From: a virus | DNA: 21,252 nucleotides | Virus record (IMG/VR): IMGVR_UViG_3300034375_001949 | Span: 1-21,252 of that record | Reading direction: 5' to 3' (one strand) | Shown here: piece by piece, positions 1-8,455 of the stretch | Layout: every line of letters starts with the position of its first letter | How positions within the stretch are numbered: position 1 is the first letter of the stretch | Program-made: the position numbers and the translations under genes | The notes under the pieces: model-generated | What the model was told of the DNA's origin: nothing | Database searches by the model: none | What the model saw: only the letters and a program-made list of their open reading frames with translations

Positions 1-2850
1 CGGCTCGTAAAGTTGCTGCAAGTTTGTCTGACGTTCTGCTTCCAGAACCGCTTGCTGTTGAGCCTGTTGCTGTTTGCCAAGGTCGAACAAGAAGCCTTGC
101 TCTCGCTGACCCATTTGCTGTTGTAGTTCGCCAAGCGATGCCTGACGTAGACCCAGAGTACCGAGCGCCTCGCCTTGTGCAAGACCAAGCTGGCCATACT
201 GAGTACCAAGACCGCCAATGCCTTCGCCGAGGCGGCCCATAAGTTCTTGACCTTGAAGACCAAGAGCGCCAGCCGCCTGAGAGCCTTGTACACCAAGACC
301 TGCTTGCGCCTGACCGAGCTGACCAGCTTGCAATCCAAGCTGACCTGCCAATTGTTCTGCACTGATGCCCATCTGACCGGCTTGTGCCGCGATGTTTGCA
401 CGTGCTTGCTCGCCCTGAAGACCCAAGGCTCCAGCTTGACCGGCCAACTGGCCTGCCAATTGAGCGGCGTTCATGCCCGTCGTAGCGGACAATTGCTGAA
501 TACTCATGCCTGTCTGGGCCAGAGCCTGCGCATTTGCGGCAGCCATCTGTTCGCCCGATAGACCAAGCTGACCGGCGACCTGTGCCGCCTGAATACCTTG
601 CTGACCAAGCTGGCCTGCGCCTGCTTGTGCCAACTGCTCCGCCGACAGACCAAGTTGTGCGCCTTGAAGCGCGGCTTGCTGTTGCTGTGCAGCCAAAGCT
701 TGAGCGTTTTGCGCAGCCATTTGCTGGGCAGACATGCCATATTGTCCGGCGAGCTGTTCTGCGGACAAGCCAAGCTGACCTTGTTGCTGGGCTGTTTGCG
801 CTGCGAGCTGTTCTGCGGACAGGCCAAGAGCGCCCGCTTGCTGGGCGGTACTTGCAAGAAGTTGAGAAGCGGACAAACCGGTTGCAGCTTGCTGTTGAAG
901 CAGTTGACCCGCCAATTGCTCGGCGGACATTCCCAAATTGGCTGCTTGACCGGCAAGTTGACCTTGCAACTGTGCCGAAGAAATACCTAGTTGACCCGCG
1001 AGCTGTTCGGCAGCTTGTCCAAGCTGACCGGCTTGAGCAAGATTCGAAGAAGCAAGCTGTTCTGCGGACAAACCAAGCTGACCAGCAGCTTGCTGCGCGG
1101 ATAGACCAAGTTGGCCGCCTTGTAGCGCCTGTTGCGCCGCAAGTTGTTCTGCCGATAGGCCCAAAGAACCTGCCGCTTGCGCTGCTTGCGTTCCAGCCTG
1201 CGCACCTTGTGCGCCGAGGGCCCCAGTAAGCTGTGCGGCTTGCTGGCCACGTGCTTGCTGGGCTTCATAAGCTTGTTGAGCGCGTTGTGCCGCGCTTTCA
1301 AAACCGGCCTGACGCATTTGAGCGGCAGTCCGGCCTTGCTGTTCAAGAACGTTTCTCTGCAATTCTGCTTCTGCGACGGCTTGTCGTGATCCGCCAAATG
1401 CGCCTGCACCAACGGCTTGCGCACCAAGCTGTTGCGCTTGAATATCGCCTGCTCGCTGAACGTCACGAAGTGCTTGCTGTACCGCCGCGTCTTCATAACC
1501 GCTCATAAACGGACTGATTTGGCTCGGATCAAAGGCTCCAGTGGTGCCTGCCAGACCTGCAATGCCCTGTTGGGCAGAAGTTGTGCCCAAAGCACCCGCT
1601 TGCTGCAACGCTCTTGCCGCATCGGCAGTAATACCGCGAGCGCCCGTTACGGCCTGTTGGCTACCCGCCAAAGCATCTTGATAAGCACCAATACCGCCAG
1701 TTCCGGCCTGTTGAGCCGCGGTCCGCGCTGCGTCAGACGTGCCACCTAAATCAGCGGCAGTTTGCGCGGCACCCATACGTGCGCCAAGACCAGCTTGAGC
1801 CGCGGCATCTGCGCCAGCTAAACCGGCTGCGCCAAGTGCTTGAGCGCCTGTTCCTGCAATACCACGAGCTGCGCCGGTAACGTCCGCTGCGCCAAGACCA
1901 AATTGATCCGCTGCGGACAAACCTGTTGTTCCCGCTGCAAGCAAGCCAGCTTGCGCACCCTGAACATTCGCTCGGGCTGCATCAATAGCGGCCTGTGTTC
2001 CTGTGCCCGCCGTCTGCGCTGCGCCTCGTGCGCCCGCCGCTACGTCGGCAGCGGTCTGTCCCGCGCCAAGCGTTGCTGCACCCAAGCCTTGTTGAAGGCC
2101 GGGAATAGCGCCTGCCAAGCCTTGTTGACCCGCCTGCGCTTGAAGACGCGCTTGGTCAGTGGCTTGAAGTAAATTCTGTTGTGCTAATTGCTGCGATTCC
2201 AGCGCACCTTGGCCCATTGCGCCGTAGGCTCGTGCGCCTTCCGTTGCAGTTCCAAGCTGACCAGCCAACGTTTCGCCAACACCAGCTCCGCCAAGAGCTG
2301 CGCGGTCCGCAACACCCTGACCAAGACCCGCTGCAAGACCCATAGCGGTCTGCGCGTCAGCCGTTTGGCCCGGAATAGCGTCATATGCACGAAGTTGGTC
2401 GGCAACCGATTGAGCGGCAATGTCCCGTGCGCCTTGGGCCGCGGTACCCATCGCGCCAGTCGCGGTTTCTACCGCACCGGCACCATAATCGATAGCTCCG
2501 CCAATACCTGTTTGAGCAGCTTCTAGTTGGCCCGCAATATTGCCTGCGCCTGTGCGCATAAGACCGGCAGCTTCCGTTTGAAACGGGATAGCATCGGCCA
2601 TTGTTGCGCCGATTGCGGTTTGTGCGTCACCAAGAGTGTAGCCTGCTTCAGTAAGGTAAGGCTGATAACCGCCAATACCGGCGGAAGCCAGCTCTGCGGC
2701 GGTAGTTTGGAGGCCGGACATCTCCGCAACCATTTGCGGAGGGATCGTGATGCCTTGGTCAGCGAGTGCTTTTGCGGATTGTAGAAGCCCAATTTTATAG
2801 GCTTCAATATCCGGGGCTTCGCGGACTATCTGTTCAGTAACTTCGGCCAT
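1..2850 (-). CDS. Giant Ala/Gln/Gly-rich helical repeat protein, partial (C-terminus off left edge)
   Basis: The minus strand is open from an ATG at 2850 to base 1: 950 codons translated by hand with no stop, so the protein is longer than 950 residues. The ATG shares a base with the TAA of the upstream gene (TAATG), which supports this start. Residues 1-100 are mixed. Residues about 100-430 are Ala/Gly/Gln-rich with loose AAQTA and GLGA repeats. Residues about 440-540 form a less repetitive module with FDPSQISPFMSGYEDAA near 440 and GAFGGSR near 483-489, a signature I know from large virion proteins of marine phages. From residue 563 it becomes a regular lattice of units such as LGLSAEQLAGQ, every unit being 11, 14, 18 or 29 residues long. 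There is no signal peptide, cysteine cluster or catalytic motif. An internal, ejection or fibre-like virion protein is likely; the exact role is unknown. Confidence 0.9.
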   Translation of the reverse strand, partial: MAEVTEQIVREAPDIEAYKIGLLQSAKALADQGITIPPQMVAEMSGLQTTAAELASAGIGGYQPYLTEAGYTLGDAQTAIGATMADAIPFQTEAAGLMRTGAGNIAGQLEAAQTGIGGAIDYGAGAVETATGAMGTAAQGARDIAAQSVADQLRAYDAIPGQTADAQTAMGLAAGLGQGVADRAALGGAGVGETLAGQLGTATEGARAYGAMGQGALESQQLAQQNLLQATDQARLQAQAGQQGLAGAIPGLQQGLGAATLGAGQTAADVAAGARGAAQTAGTGTQAAIDAARANVQGAQAGLLAAGTTGLSAADQFGLGAADVTGAARGIAGTGAQALGAAGLAGADAAAQAGLGARMGAAQTAADLGGTSDAARTAAQQAGTGGIGAYQDALAGSQQAVTGARGITADAARALQQAGALGTTSAQQGIAGLAGTTGAFDPSQISPFMSGYEDAAVQQALRDVQRAGDIQAQQLGAQAVGAGAFGGSRQAVAEAELQRNVLEQQGRTAAQMRQAGFESAAQRAQQAYEAQQARGQQAAQLTGALGAQGAQAGTQAAQAAGSLGLSAEQLAAQQALQGGQLGLSAQQAAGQLGLSAEQLASSNLAQAGQLGQAAEQLAGQLGISSAQLQGQLAGQAANLGMSAEQLAGQLLQQQAATGLSASQLLASTAQQAGALGLSAEQLAAQTAQQQGQLGLSAEQLAGQYGMSAQQMAAQNAQALAAQQQQAALQGAQLGLSAEQLAQAGAGQLGQQGIQAAQVAGQLGLSGEQMAAANAQALAQTGMSIQQLSATTGMNAAQLAGQLAGQAGALGLQGEQARANIAAQAGQMGISAEQLAGQLGLQAGQLGQAQAGLGVQGSQAAGALGLQGQELMGRLGEGIGGLGTQYGQLGLAQGEALGTLGLRQASLGELQQQMGQREQGFLFDLGKQQQAQQQAVLEAERQTNLQQLYEP
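115..1164 (-). repeat. Coding repeat lattice of 11-, 14- and 18-residue helical units
   Basis: Inside the giant protein (residues 563-912) units begin with an LG(L/I/M)SAEQLA-type motif. Hand-measured unit lengths in order are 18, 11, 18, 11, 18, 18, 18, 18, 11, 29, 29, 18, 11, 18, 18, 11, 14, 11, 11, 14, 11, 14. They sum to exactly 350 residues. All are sums of 7 and 11, the heptad and hendecad steps of alpha-helical coiled coils. The DNA repeat makes the opposite strand open in several frames. Confidence 0.85.
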
Positions 2851-4772
2851 TACGCTGTTGCCCTCCCGCGGGCTTCAAGATTACGCATGACTGAGTACAT
2901 ATTCTTGATGCCGTTATTAAGGTTTCCGTTGCCCATTCCACGAACGGCGTCTGTCGTCATGACAAACTCGCCGGGCATGAGCATTGCTCGGACACTGTCC
3001 TGCCCCGGAATACCCTCATCGGGCATGATGCCGCCATTGCGGCGCGGGAAAATGGCTCCGCCATCAGCCGCAGTCACGTAAGGACGGGCGAAAGGACCAC
3101 CCGGGGTGCTGCCCCGAAGGTAATTGCCGCCCGGTGTATACGCATACTGCGTTGGAGCCTGATAAGTTGAGTATTCTGGTGCGCGGATCGTTAGATCGCT
3201 GACCATACCTGACGAATAACTTTCGCGTGGGACGTATTCACCGGTTTCTGGGTCAAGAACCACCGCGCCAAGGTCGCCGACCAAGTATTTGCCGGGGTCT
3301 GCCTCAACAAGGTCTTCGCCAGTGATGACGTTGCCCTGCTCATCGCGCATTGCGATGTCCAAAGGCTCTGCTTCAACCGGAGTAAATGCGCCCAAGGCAC
3401 CAGCGGTTGCCAACCCTGCGGTTGCCAACGGTGCGTAGGTACGCAAGAAGCCCGGTCCTGCCGCCGCAGTAGCTGCGTTCATGGCCGAAGTTGCCTGCGT
3501 TGCTGCCAGTTCAGGCGTCATGCCCGGCAAGCTCATCGCATTGTTATAGGCTGCGGTGTAAGCTTGGTTGCCCGCCGCGGTCGTTTGAGCTGCCGTTGGG
3601 CCTCCGGGGAAGAATGCGTTCTTCAAGCCTTCGCCAAATCCAATGTCGTCACCCGGAGTAACCGCGCCTTTGATGCTTTCCATGAAGCTAGGCGGCTCGT
3701 AAACAGCCGGGGTAGGCGCTACGCTTTGATTGATTGTTGCGCCCGCTGGGATTTGACCGCCAGCCGGAACGCTCATACCGTTTCCATTTGCCAAAGTGAC
3801 TTCGACCGGAGCGCCAGTGTTGTTCAAACGAGCAATTGATGTGTCCGAAGCACGAAGCGCGTCGGTAGCCGAAGCCTGTTGTGCCGTTTGAGGGCTGGTT
3901 GCCTCGGCACGAACGGCAGCCGTATCGCCCGCCGCTTCTGCAACACCTTGGGTCGACAAAGTCGCTTCGCTGACCGGAGCTTGGTATTGGCTGAAGAACC
4001 CTTGCTTGCCTGCGTTGGCTGCTTGAGCCGCTTCGCCGCCAAATACATTGGAAAGCGACGTTTGTGCGCCGGAAACCGTCTGTCCAAAACGACCAATCGG
4101 GTCCGCAAGACCCGTCTTGATGTTTTCCATGAAGCTGCCGCTGCCGGTGAAGCCTTGGAAGACCGCACCAGTTGCGCCTGCCACCAATGCCGACTTCAGA
4201 GCGTCTTTGATCGAGCCGCCTTGGATCAGTGTACCGATACCAGAACCCAGTGCCGCACCGTAGATAGGTCCGAGAGGCGTGAACGACAAAGCAATCGGCA
4301 AGATGATGGGAGCCACCTTCTTGACCACTTTGACGACCGACTTAACGGTGTTCTTAACGCCTTTGACGATGCCTTTTACAAGCTTCTTGAGAAAAAACTC
4401 AGGTGCGCCGGTCTCAGGGTTCAAGCTGTTAGCTTCAGAACCTACGACATAACGCTCCGGGTCTTCGACCCCGTTATCCATCAAGAATTTAAAAATGCTT
4501 TCTTTCCATTCCGGGTTCTGTTCCAAGAACTCTCGCGGAATGACCAGTTCGCCGGTTTCAAGGTGACCAACCATGTCGTCACCTTCGCGACCCATGGCAG
4601 CCATTTTCTTGGTCAGGGCAGGGAACTGTGCGATGCCCTCATCGCCGTACTCTTCTACGCCGTCATCGTCATCGCCGTAAACTGCTTCAATCTCATCATC
4701 GTCCATGATAAGATTGCCAATACCACCATCGGGAACGTTTAACTCTTCAATTTTTTCTGCTGCTTCTGCCAT
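2850..4772 (-). CDS. Large virion protein with basic/hydrophobic membrane-active segment
   Basis: This 640-residue protein has a very acidic N-terminus (residues 1-50), then a GELVIP motif near 74-79. The stretch LNPETGAPEFF (117-127) leads into a lysine-rich amphipathic helix (about 129-152). A hydrophobic, glycine-rich stretch (about 153-184) and a short helix to about 207 follow. This NPxTGxPEFF-plus-basic-helix module is familiar from marine phage structural proteins of unknown role. The middle (210-520) is Ala/Thr/Gly-rich and low in complexity. The last 50 residues carry a second GEFVM motif followed by an NNGIKNMYSVMRNLEARG helix. Its ATG shares one base with the stop of the zinc-ribbon gene, and its own stop overlaps the start of the giant repeat protein. 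The membrane-active segment and the position after the tail genes suggest an internal or ejection protein; that is inference. Confidence 0.8.
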   Translation of the reverse strand: MAEAAEKIEELNVPDGGIGNLIMDDDEIEAVYGDDDDGVEEYGDEGIAQFPALTKKMAAMGREGDDMVGHLETGELVIPREFLEQNPEWKESIFKFLMDNGVEDPERYVVGSEANSLNPETGAPEFFLKKLVKGIVKGVKNTVKSVVKVVKKVAPIILPIALSFTPLGPIYGAALGSGIGTLIQGGSIKDALKSALVAGATGAVFQGFTGSGSFMENIKTGLADPIGRFGQTVSGAQTSLSNVFGGEAAQAANAGKQGFFSQYQAPVSEATLSTQGVAEAAGDTAAVRAEATSPQTAQQASATDALRASDTSIARLNNTGAPVEVTLANGNGMSVPAGGQIPAGATINQSVAPTPAVYEPPSFMESIKGAVTPGDDIGFGEGLKNAFFPGGPTAAQTTAAGNQAYTAAYNNAMSLPGMTPELAATQATSAMNAATAAAGPGFLRTYAPLATAGLATAGALGAFTPVEAEPLDIAMRDEQGNVITGEDLVEADPGKYLVGDLGAVVLDPETGEYVPRESYSSGMVSDLTIRAPEYSTYQAPTQYAYTPGGNYLRGSTPGGPFARPYVTAADGGAIFPRRNGGIMPDEGIPGQDSVRAMLMPGEFVMTTDAVRGMGNGNLNNGIKNMYSVMRNLEARGRATA

Positions 4773-5005
4773 TATCCCGCTCCACCAGTGATACCTTGAG
4801 GCATAGTTACGTTAATTATTGTACTTCTCTTTTCCCCTCCAGTCCATGAAGAACCGCACTGCGGGCAGTTCCCATCGGGATAAGATGCAATTTCTTCAGG
4901 TGTATCCACCTCATTACTACATGTAACACAATGCACCACATCTACGCTAGTAGAAGGTAGCCATTTACTTCCATTTGGCATTGTAATGATAGTTTGATTA
5001 GTCAT
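4772..5005 (-). CDS. Small zinc-ribbon protein
   Basis: This 77-residue protein has two CxxC pairs, Cys26/Cys29 (HCVTC) and Cys47/Cys50 (CPQCG), separated by 17 residues. That is the layout of a zinc ribbon binding one metal ion. A TIITMPNG strand near the N-terminus is echoed by TIINVTMPQG near the C-terminus, so the ribbon is flanked by two similar strands. It lies 9 bases after the C1q-like gene and overlaps the next start by one base, so it is co-expressed with tail and internal genes. The DNA looks more AT-rich than its neighbours. The partner is unknown: it could be a minor structural protein or a small nucleic-acid or protein binder. Confidence 0.8.
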   Translation of the reverse strand: MTNQTIITMPNGSKWLPSTSVDVVHCVTCSNEVDTPEEIASYPDGNCPQCGSSWTGGEKRSTIINVTMPQGITGGAG

Positions 5006-5014
5006 AGCTTTTCC

Positions 5015-6112
5015 TCACAACTGGAGCTGAGATATATTTAACAGCACCGAGGGTGCCGACGGCGCAAAGGCTGATGCCGTTAATGCGTCCAACAAAACGT
5101 TTGTATCGTTCGCCGCCCAATACAGCTCAACGTAATCGGTGGCGGCGAGAGAGATGGTGTAGTTCAACGATATGGGCAAATATGCGTTGATAGAGCTTAT
5201 TGTCACGGCTCGGGTGGAATCCCCAACATCGGTGCCGTTCTTTCGAAGCCAGAAAAATATGTTTTTCGCACTGGCGCTCGTCGAAGTTAACTGGATTGTG
5301 GCGTCGACCTGATAATACCCCGCCTCCACAACGTTTAACCGCGACCCGCTGCTCAAAGTAACGCCGTTACTCACAAGCGTATTCGTCAGGGTGATTGCGT
5401 TTGCCGTGTTGATAGCCCCCAGCGTTTGATCGACCGTAGCGTCAAAACTACCGTAGTCCAAACCGATTGGAACGGTGGGCCGCACCATGATTTCGCCATC
5501 TGTGGCGTCTACGGTAAGCACCGCAGCGATAACAATCACACCATTTGGTGCCGTTGGGCGCACATTAGTAAGCAAACCCGCTGTTGTGGGAGATGCGTAC
5601 AAAATATCGCCCACACTCCACGTCTCTGCCCCGGGGCCCGTGGTGTCTATGCCGCGGACTTTCCCATACACGGTTATCGGGCCAATATCTTGATCCGGCA
5701 TGTCGTGCGTGGCTACACCCACAAAATACAGCTCGTTTGCCGTGTTGTTGGCAATATAGGGCGCAACCTTGATTTCGCCGTTTACCCCAACAAAACCTAC
5801 GACTTCGCCATTGTTGATTTGGCTGCCGGTGTCGTTTTTGGCCCGCATGTAGGTCTCAAAACCCACTTGTTGGACAACCCCATCTCCCATGGTCAAATCC
5901 ATGGTGTCTTCCGTGGTGTTCCACGTCATTTGACCGCGGTCCACGTTTCCCGTGTCTTGCGTCAGGGTGATTTCAGTGGCACGAAGCGGACCGGGGTTCA
6001 AAGATTGCTGGGCAAAGACCGAAAACGCACGAACGACCTCGGTTAAATACCGCTGGTCGTATTGCGCCGGAGGGATTGGAAAGTACGGAAACGGTTGCCC
6101 ACGAGAAGCCAT
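5015..6112 (-). CDS. Tail fibre/adhesin-like protein with C-terminal C1q-like domain
   Basis: The protein has 365 residues. Residues 1-35 are a proline/aromatic-rich start and a helix ending in VVRAFSVFAQQ, as in phage fibres that dock by the N-terminus. Residues about 80-212 form a beta-rich module (KNDTGSQINNGEVVGF, GVATHDM, YGKVRGIDT, VGDILYAS, GEIMVRP) that recurs in many phage tail proteins. Residues about 220-365 look like a C1q/TNF-type jelly roll: LNVVEAGYYQVDATIQL, then alternating strands with FFWLRKNGTDVG and YVELYWAANDTNVL. C1q-like domains are usually trimeric binding heads, so a receptor-binding or decorating role is likely. The ATG overlaps the hub gene's stop by one base (TGATG), which suggests translational coupling and a tail location. 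Confidence 0.78.
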   Translation of the reverse strand: MASRGQPFPYFPIPPAQYDQRYLTEVVRAFSVFAQQSLNPGPLRATEITLTQDTGNVDRGQMTWNTTEDTMDLTMGDGVVQQVGFETYMRAKNDTGSQINNGEVVGFVGVNGEIKVAPYIANNTANELYFVGVATHDMPDQDIGPITVYGKVRGIDTTGPGAETWSVGDILYASPTTAGLLTNVRPTAPNGVIVIAAVLTVDATDGEIMVRPTVPIGLDYGSFDATVDQTLGAINTANAITLTNTLVSNGVTLSSGSRLNVVEAGYYQVDATIQLTSTSASAKNIFFWLRKNGTDVGDSTRAVTISSINAYLPISLNYTISLAATDYVELYWAANDTNVLLDALTASAFAPSAPSVLLNISQLQL

Positions 6113-8202
6113 CAGCGCCTCCCGTCTGGTCGCATGTCGTAGCGAAGGCTACCCAAACGCCATGCAACTCCTGTTTCGTCGGACTGAACCTGAATGCTGA
6201 ACTGACGACCACGGAGCCGTAAGTTAATCTGTTCCGTGTCGTCCCCAACCTGACTGGTCACCGTTTTCAGGTAATTACCGTTGCTGTAATTGCGTACACG
6301 CGTCGTAATATCAAGCAAAGGCACCGGTGCGCTGGAGTTTCGGAAACCAACGTCGGGGATAAGCCTGCTCAAGAACGTAAATTGCTGACCGTCGCCCATG
6401 TCCATTGGGCTTGAGCTGACATATGCCGTAATAGCCCCCGCTGGGGACACGCTGCCATCGTCAAATCCAAACTCGTGGTTGTACAAGAAGTTGTCTGGCG
6501 ATGCCGCAATCGGATATTGCTCAATCCCGCGGTCAATCCAGCAAGTACGGGGCAAGTTGCCGTAATACCAAACCTGTTCTAGCGTGTTGTATACCACATA
6601 ACGGTCGTTTTCAGAGCTGCTCGAAGACGGGTAGAACCACCAAATCTCATTGTTTTCGGAGTTTACCGCCGCGGTGACCTTGTCAAACTGGCCGACGTTG
6701 ATGTCGTCAAAGACGTAATCCCGTACCGAACACGGAATTTTCTGAACCGCGCCGTTGTACATGTAGAACTCAGAGATACCCATCCAGAAAATCTGGTCCT
6801 CGACAGGAACCGCGGTCAGCGGGCCAGCAATCGTGGTATTTTCAGAAATAAGCTGGATACCAAAGGTAAACGGAGGGCCAAGGTACTGCATTGCGTACAT
6901 CGAGCTGTCCGTAAAGACGATAACCTGTTGGCGCGTCTCTACCGCAGTCACAATCTCGGACCCCGAGCCGAGGCGCAAGTCCCCAGCCGTAGTCAACGCG
7001 GTGCTTTCCCACTCGGTCAGGCTTTCTTGGTCAGAAAACCGGATCAAAAGCGGGTCTTGTACGCCCGGATCGTTCTGTGGATCACACCCAAATGCAATTA
7101 CGTGGCGGTCACGGTCAGAGACCAAAACCTGCTTGGCAATTGTCGGCGTGTAATTTGCGCCTGCCAGAGACGAAAGCTCAACACCGCGTGTGCTAGTGCC
7201 GTTGGTTTTGTCCCAATAGTAAATACCGCCATCGCGGACGTTAAACAGCAAATCCTCGCCGAAGTTGTCATGGCTCCAAATGCGGAGCTTTGAACCTTCT
7301 GCGGTAAGGTTTGCTGCCGATCCCCACGCGCCGCGGGACCAAGTCCCGGCACCCCAGCCCGAACCGACAACTGTCGTGTCCAGACCGGTGTTTATCTGAT
7401 ACGCGCCCACTACTGCCGCGCCGCCATTGCCGCTATCACCGGTGGTGGCAAAAACAGGCGTTTCGTCCAACCCGCCAGATACCGTGATCGATGGAATGGT
7501 CGCTACTTCGCGAGCAGTGATGTAGTACGTGTCGTTGTCTTCAACGTGAACCACTTGGTATTGCTGGTTCAAGATGTCCGCCGTTATGGCATCTCCTAGC
7601 GACACTGCGCCAGAAAAGGTCACGAAGTCGTTGTCTTCGCAGCCATGACCCGTGTCATTTACAGTGATTGTCGCGCAAGTAACGGCATCGCCGCTGGTGT
7701 GCGCGGCAGCCGTCGTATCAAACTGGGCACGAACGCAGTTTTGCAGATCATTACCTGAAACGTTTGAATATAAAATGATTTCGGAATTGATCTTGATGTA
7801 GCCGTTTGACGGAAACCCTGTCGTTGAAGACAGCGTAATCGTCACGTCCGCATCTGTGATGTTGCCGTTTAACGTGTTAGCCGCAGCGGAAAACGTGACG
7901 TCTCCCGCAGCGGTCGTATTACGAATAGGCGTAATATCGGAATAACCGCCACCTTCGTTAATGTAGTATTTCAGGTGCGTTCCCACACCCAAATAACGCT
8001 CACCCGCAAGCGCCACCCATGGATGGAGGGCGCGGCATGTGCCTAAAAAAGTGGTGGATGACAGCTTTTGCCACCCACCAATCTTTTCAGGGAAGCCGTA
8101 GCGAAACCTGACCTTGTCACAGTCGTACCAACCACCTTCGTTGGTGTACGAGGTTACCTCTCGGTTAATCCCGGGTCTGAACTGTAACTTGGTAAGAGGC
8201 AT
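6112..8202 (-). CDS. P22 gp10-like / T7 tail tubular B-like tail hub protein
   Basis: This 696-residue protein opens with a pattern typical of short-tail hub proteins (FRPGINREVTSYTNEGGWYD, then KVRFRYGFPEKIGGWQ). Many beta strands consistent with a propeller follow: HPWVALAGERYLGVG, VETRQQVIVFTDSSMYAMQY, VPVEDQIFWMGISEFYMYNG and ENNEIWWFYPS. The end (LRLRGRQFSIQVQSDE, then VAWRLGSLRYDMRPDGRR) resembles the C-terminal strands of P22 gp10. Residues about 95-260 look like inserted beta modules, including TGFPSNGYIKINSEIILYS, a unit seen in other marine phage proteins. In this family the protein closes the connector below the adaptor ring and carries the fibres. The two fibre-like genes in the surrounding cluster (about 0.5 kb upstream and directly downstream) fit that role. 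Confidence 0.8.
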   Translation of the reverse strand: MPLTKLQFRPGINREVTSYTNEGGWYDCDKVRFRYGFPEKIGGWQKLSSTTFLGTCRALHPWVALAGERYLGVGTHLKYYINEGGGYSDITPIRNTTAAGDVTFSAAANTLNGNITDADVTITLSSTTGFPSNGYIKINSEIILYSNVSGNDLQNCVRAQFDTTAAAHTSGDAVTCATITVNDTGHGCEDNDFVTFSGAVSLGDAITADILNQQYQVVHVEDNDTYYITAREVATIPSITVSGGLDETPVFATTGDSGNGGAAVVGAYQINTGLDTTVVGSGWGAGTWSRGAWGSAANLTAEGSKLRIWSHDNFGEDLLFNVRDGGIYYWDKTNGTSTRGVELSSLAGANYTPTIAKQVLVSDRDRHVIAFGCDPQNDPGVQDPLLIRFSDQESLTEWESTALTTAGDLRLGSGSEIVTAVETRQQVIVFTDSSMYAMQYLGPPFTFGIQLISENTTIAGPLTAVPVEDQIFWMGISEFYMYNGAVQKIPCSVRDYVFDDINVGQFDKVTAAVNSENNEIWWFYPSSSSSENDRYVVYNTLEQVWYYGNLPRTCWIDRGIEQYPIAASPDNFLYNHEFGFDDGSVSPAGAITAYVSSSPMDMGDGQQFTFLSRLIPDVGFRNSSAPVPLLDITTRVRNYSNGNYLKTVTSQVGDDTEQINLRLRGRQFSIQVQSDETGVAWRLGSLRYDMRPDGRR

Positions 8203-8203
8203 A

Positions 8204-8434
8204 TCATCCGTTCACTACTTCGGGCTCTTCTTCAGGCGCTTCGAGCGCCGCAGCGAGCATATTAACGAAAGCTTCGCGTCCGACAGCCAACTGGTCCATA
8301 TTGAAACGAGCGTTGTCCATTTTTCGGCCAAGGTCGTTAATGTGGTTCAGTAACGTGCGCTGTTCTTCGTTCATGTCTTCGACAAAGTATTCTGTGTCGT
8401 TGACTGTGATGGGGGTCTTTTCATTTTTACCCAT
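8204..8434 (-). CDS. Small conserved phage protein, strand plus helices (DUF6447-like)
   Basis: The protein has 76 residues. It starts with a short beta segment (ITVNDTEYFVEDM), continues with a long helical region (EEQRTLLNHINDLGRKMDNARFNMDQLAVGREAFVNMLA, given here as one helix in outline) and ends in an acidic tail. The layout of a TVN-x-x-EY strand followed by a helix ending in an LAVGREA-type motif resembles the DUF6447 family of small phage proteins. That name is from memory and tentative. It ends one base before the hub gene's start and has a usable upstream GGAG. The function is unknown; a chaperone or minor virion role is possible. Confidence 0.75.
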   Translation of the reverse strand: MGKNEKTPITVNDTEYFVEDMNEEQRTLLNHINDLGRKMDNARFNMDQLAVGREAFVNMLAAALEAPEEEPEVVNG

Positions 8435-8455
8435 GTTAGTCTCCTATGTTTAAGT

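Noticed and set aside
175-1229. Several overlapping plus-strand open frames, and short minus frames, in the left end
   Set aside because: They are other-frame readings of the Ala/Gln/Gly repeat gene; the repeat has few stops in other frames. They lack ribosome sites and show Leu/Arg/Cys repeat artefacts.
3879-4742. 287-codon plus-strand open frame
   Set aside because: It lies opposite the 640-residue gene, has no ribosome site, and its codon pattern follows the complement of the real gene.
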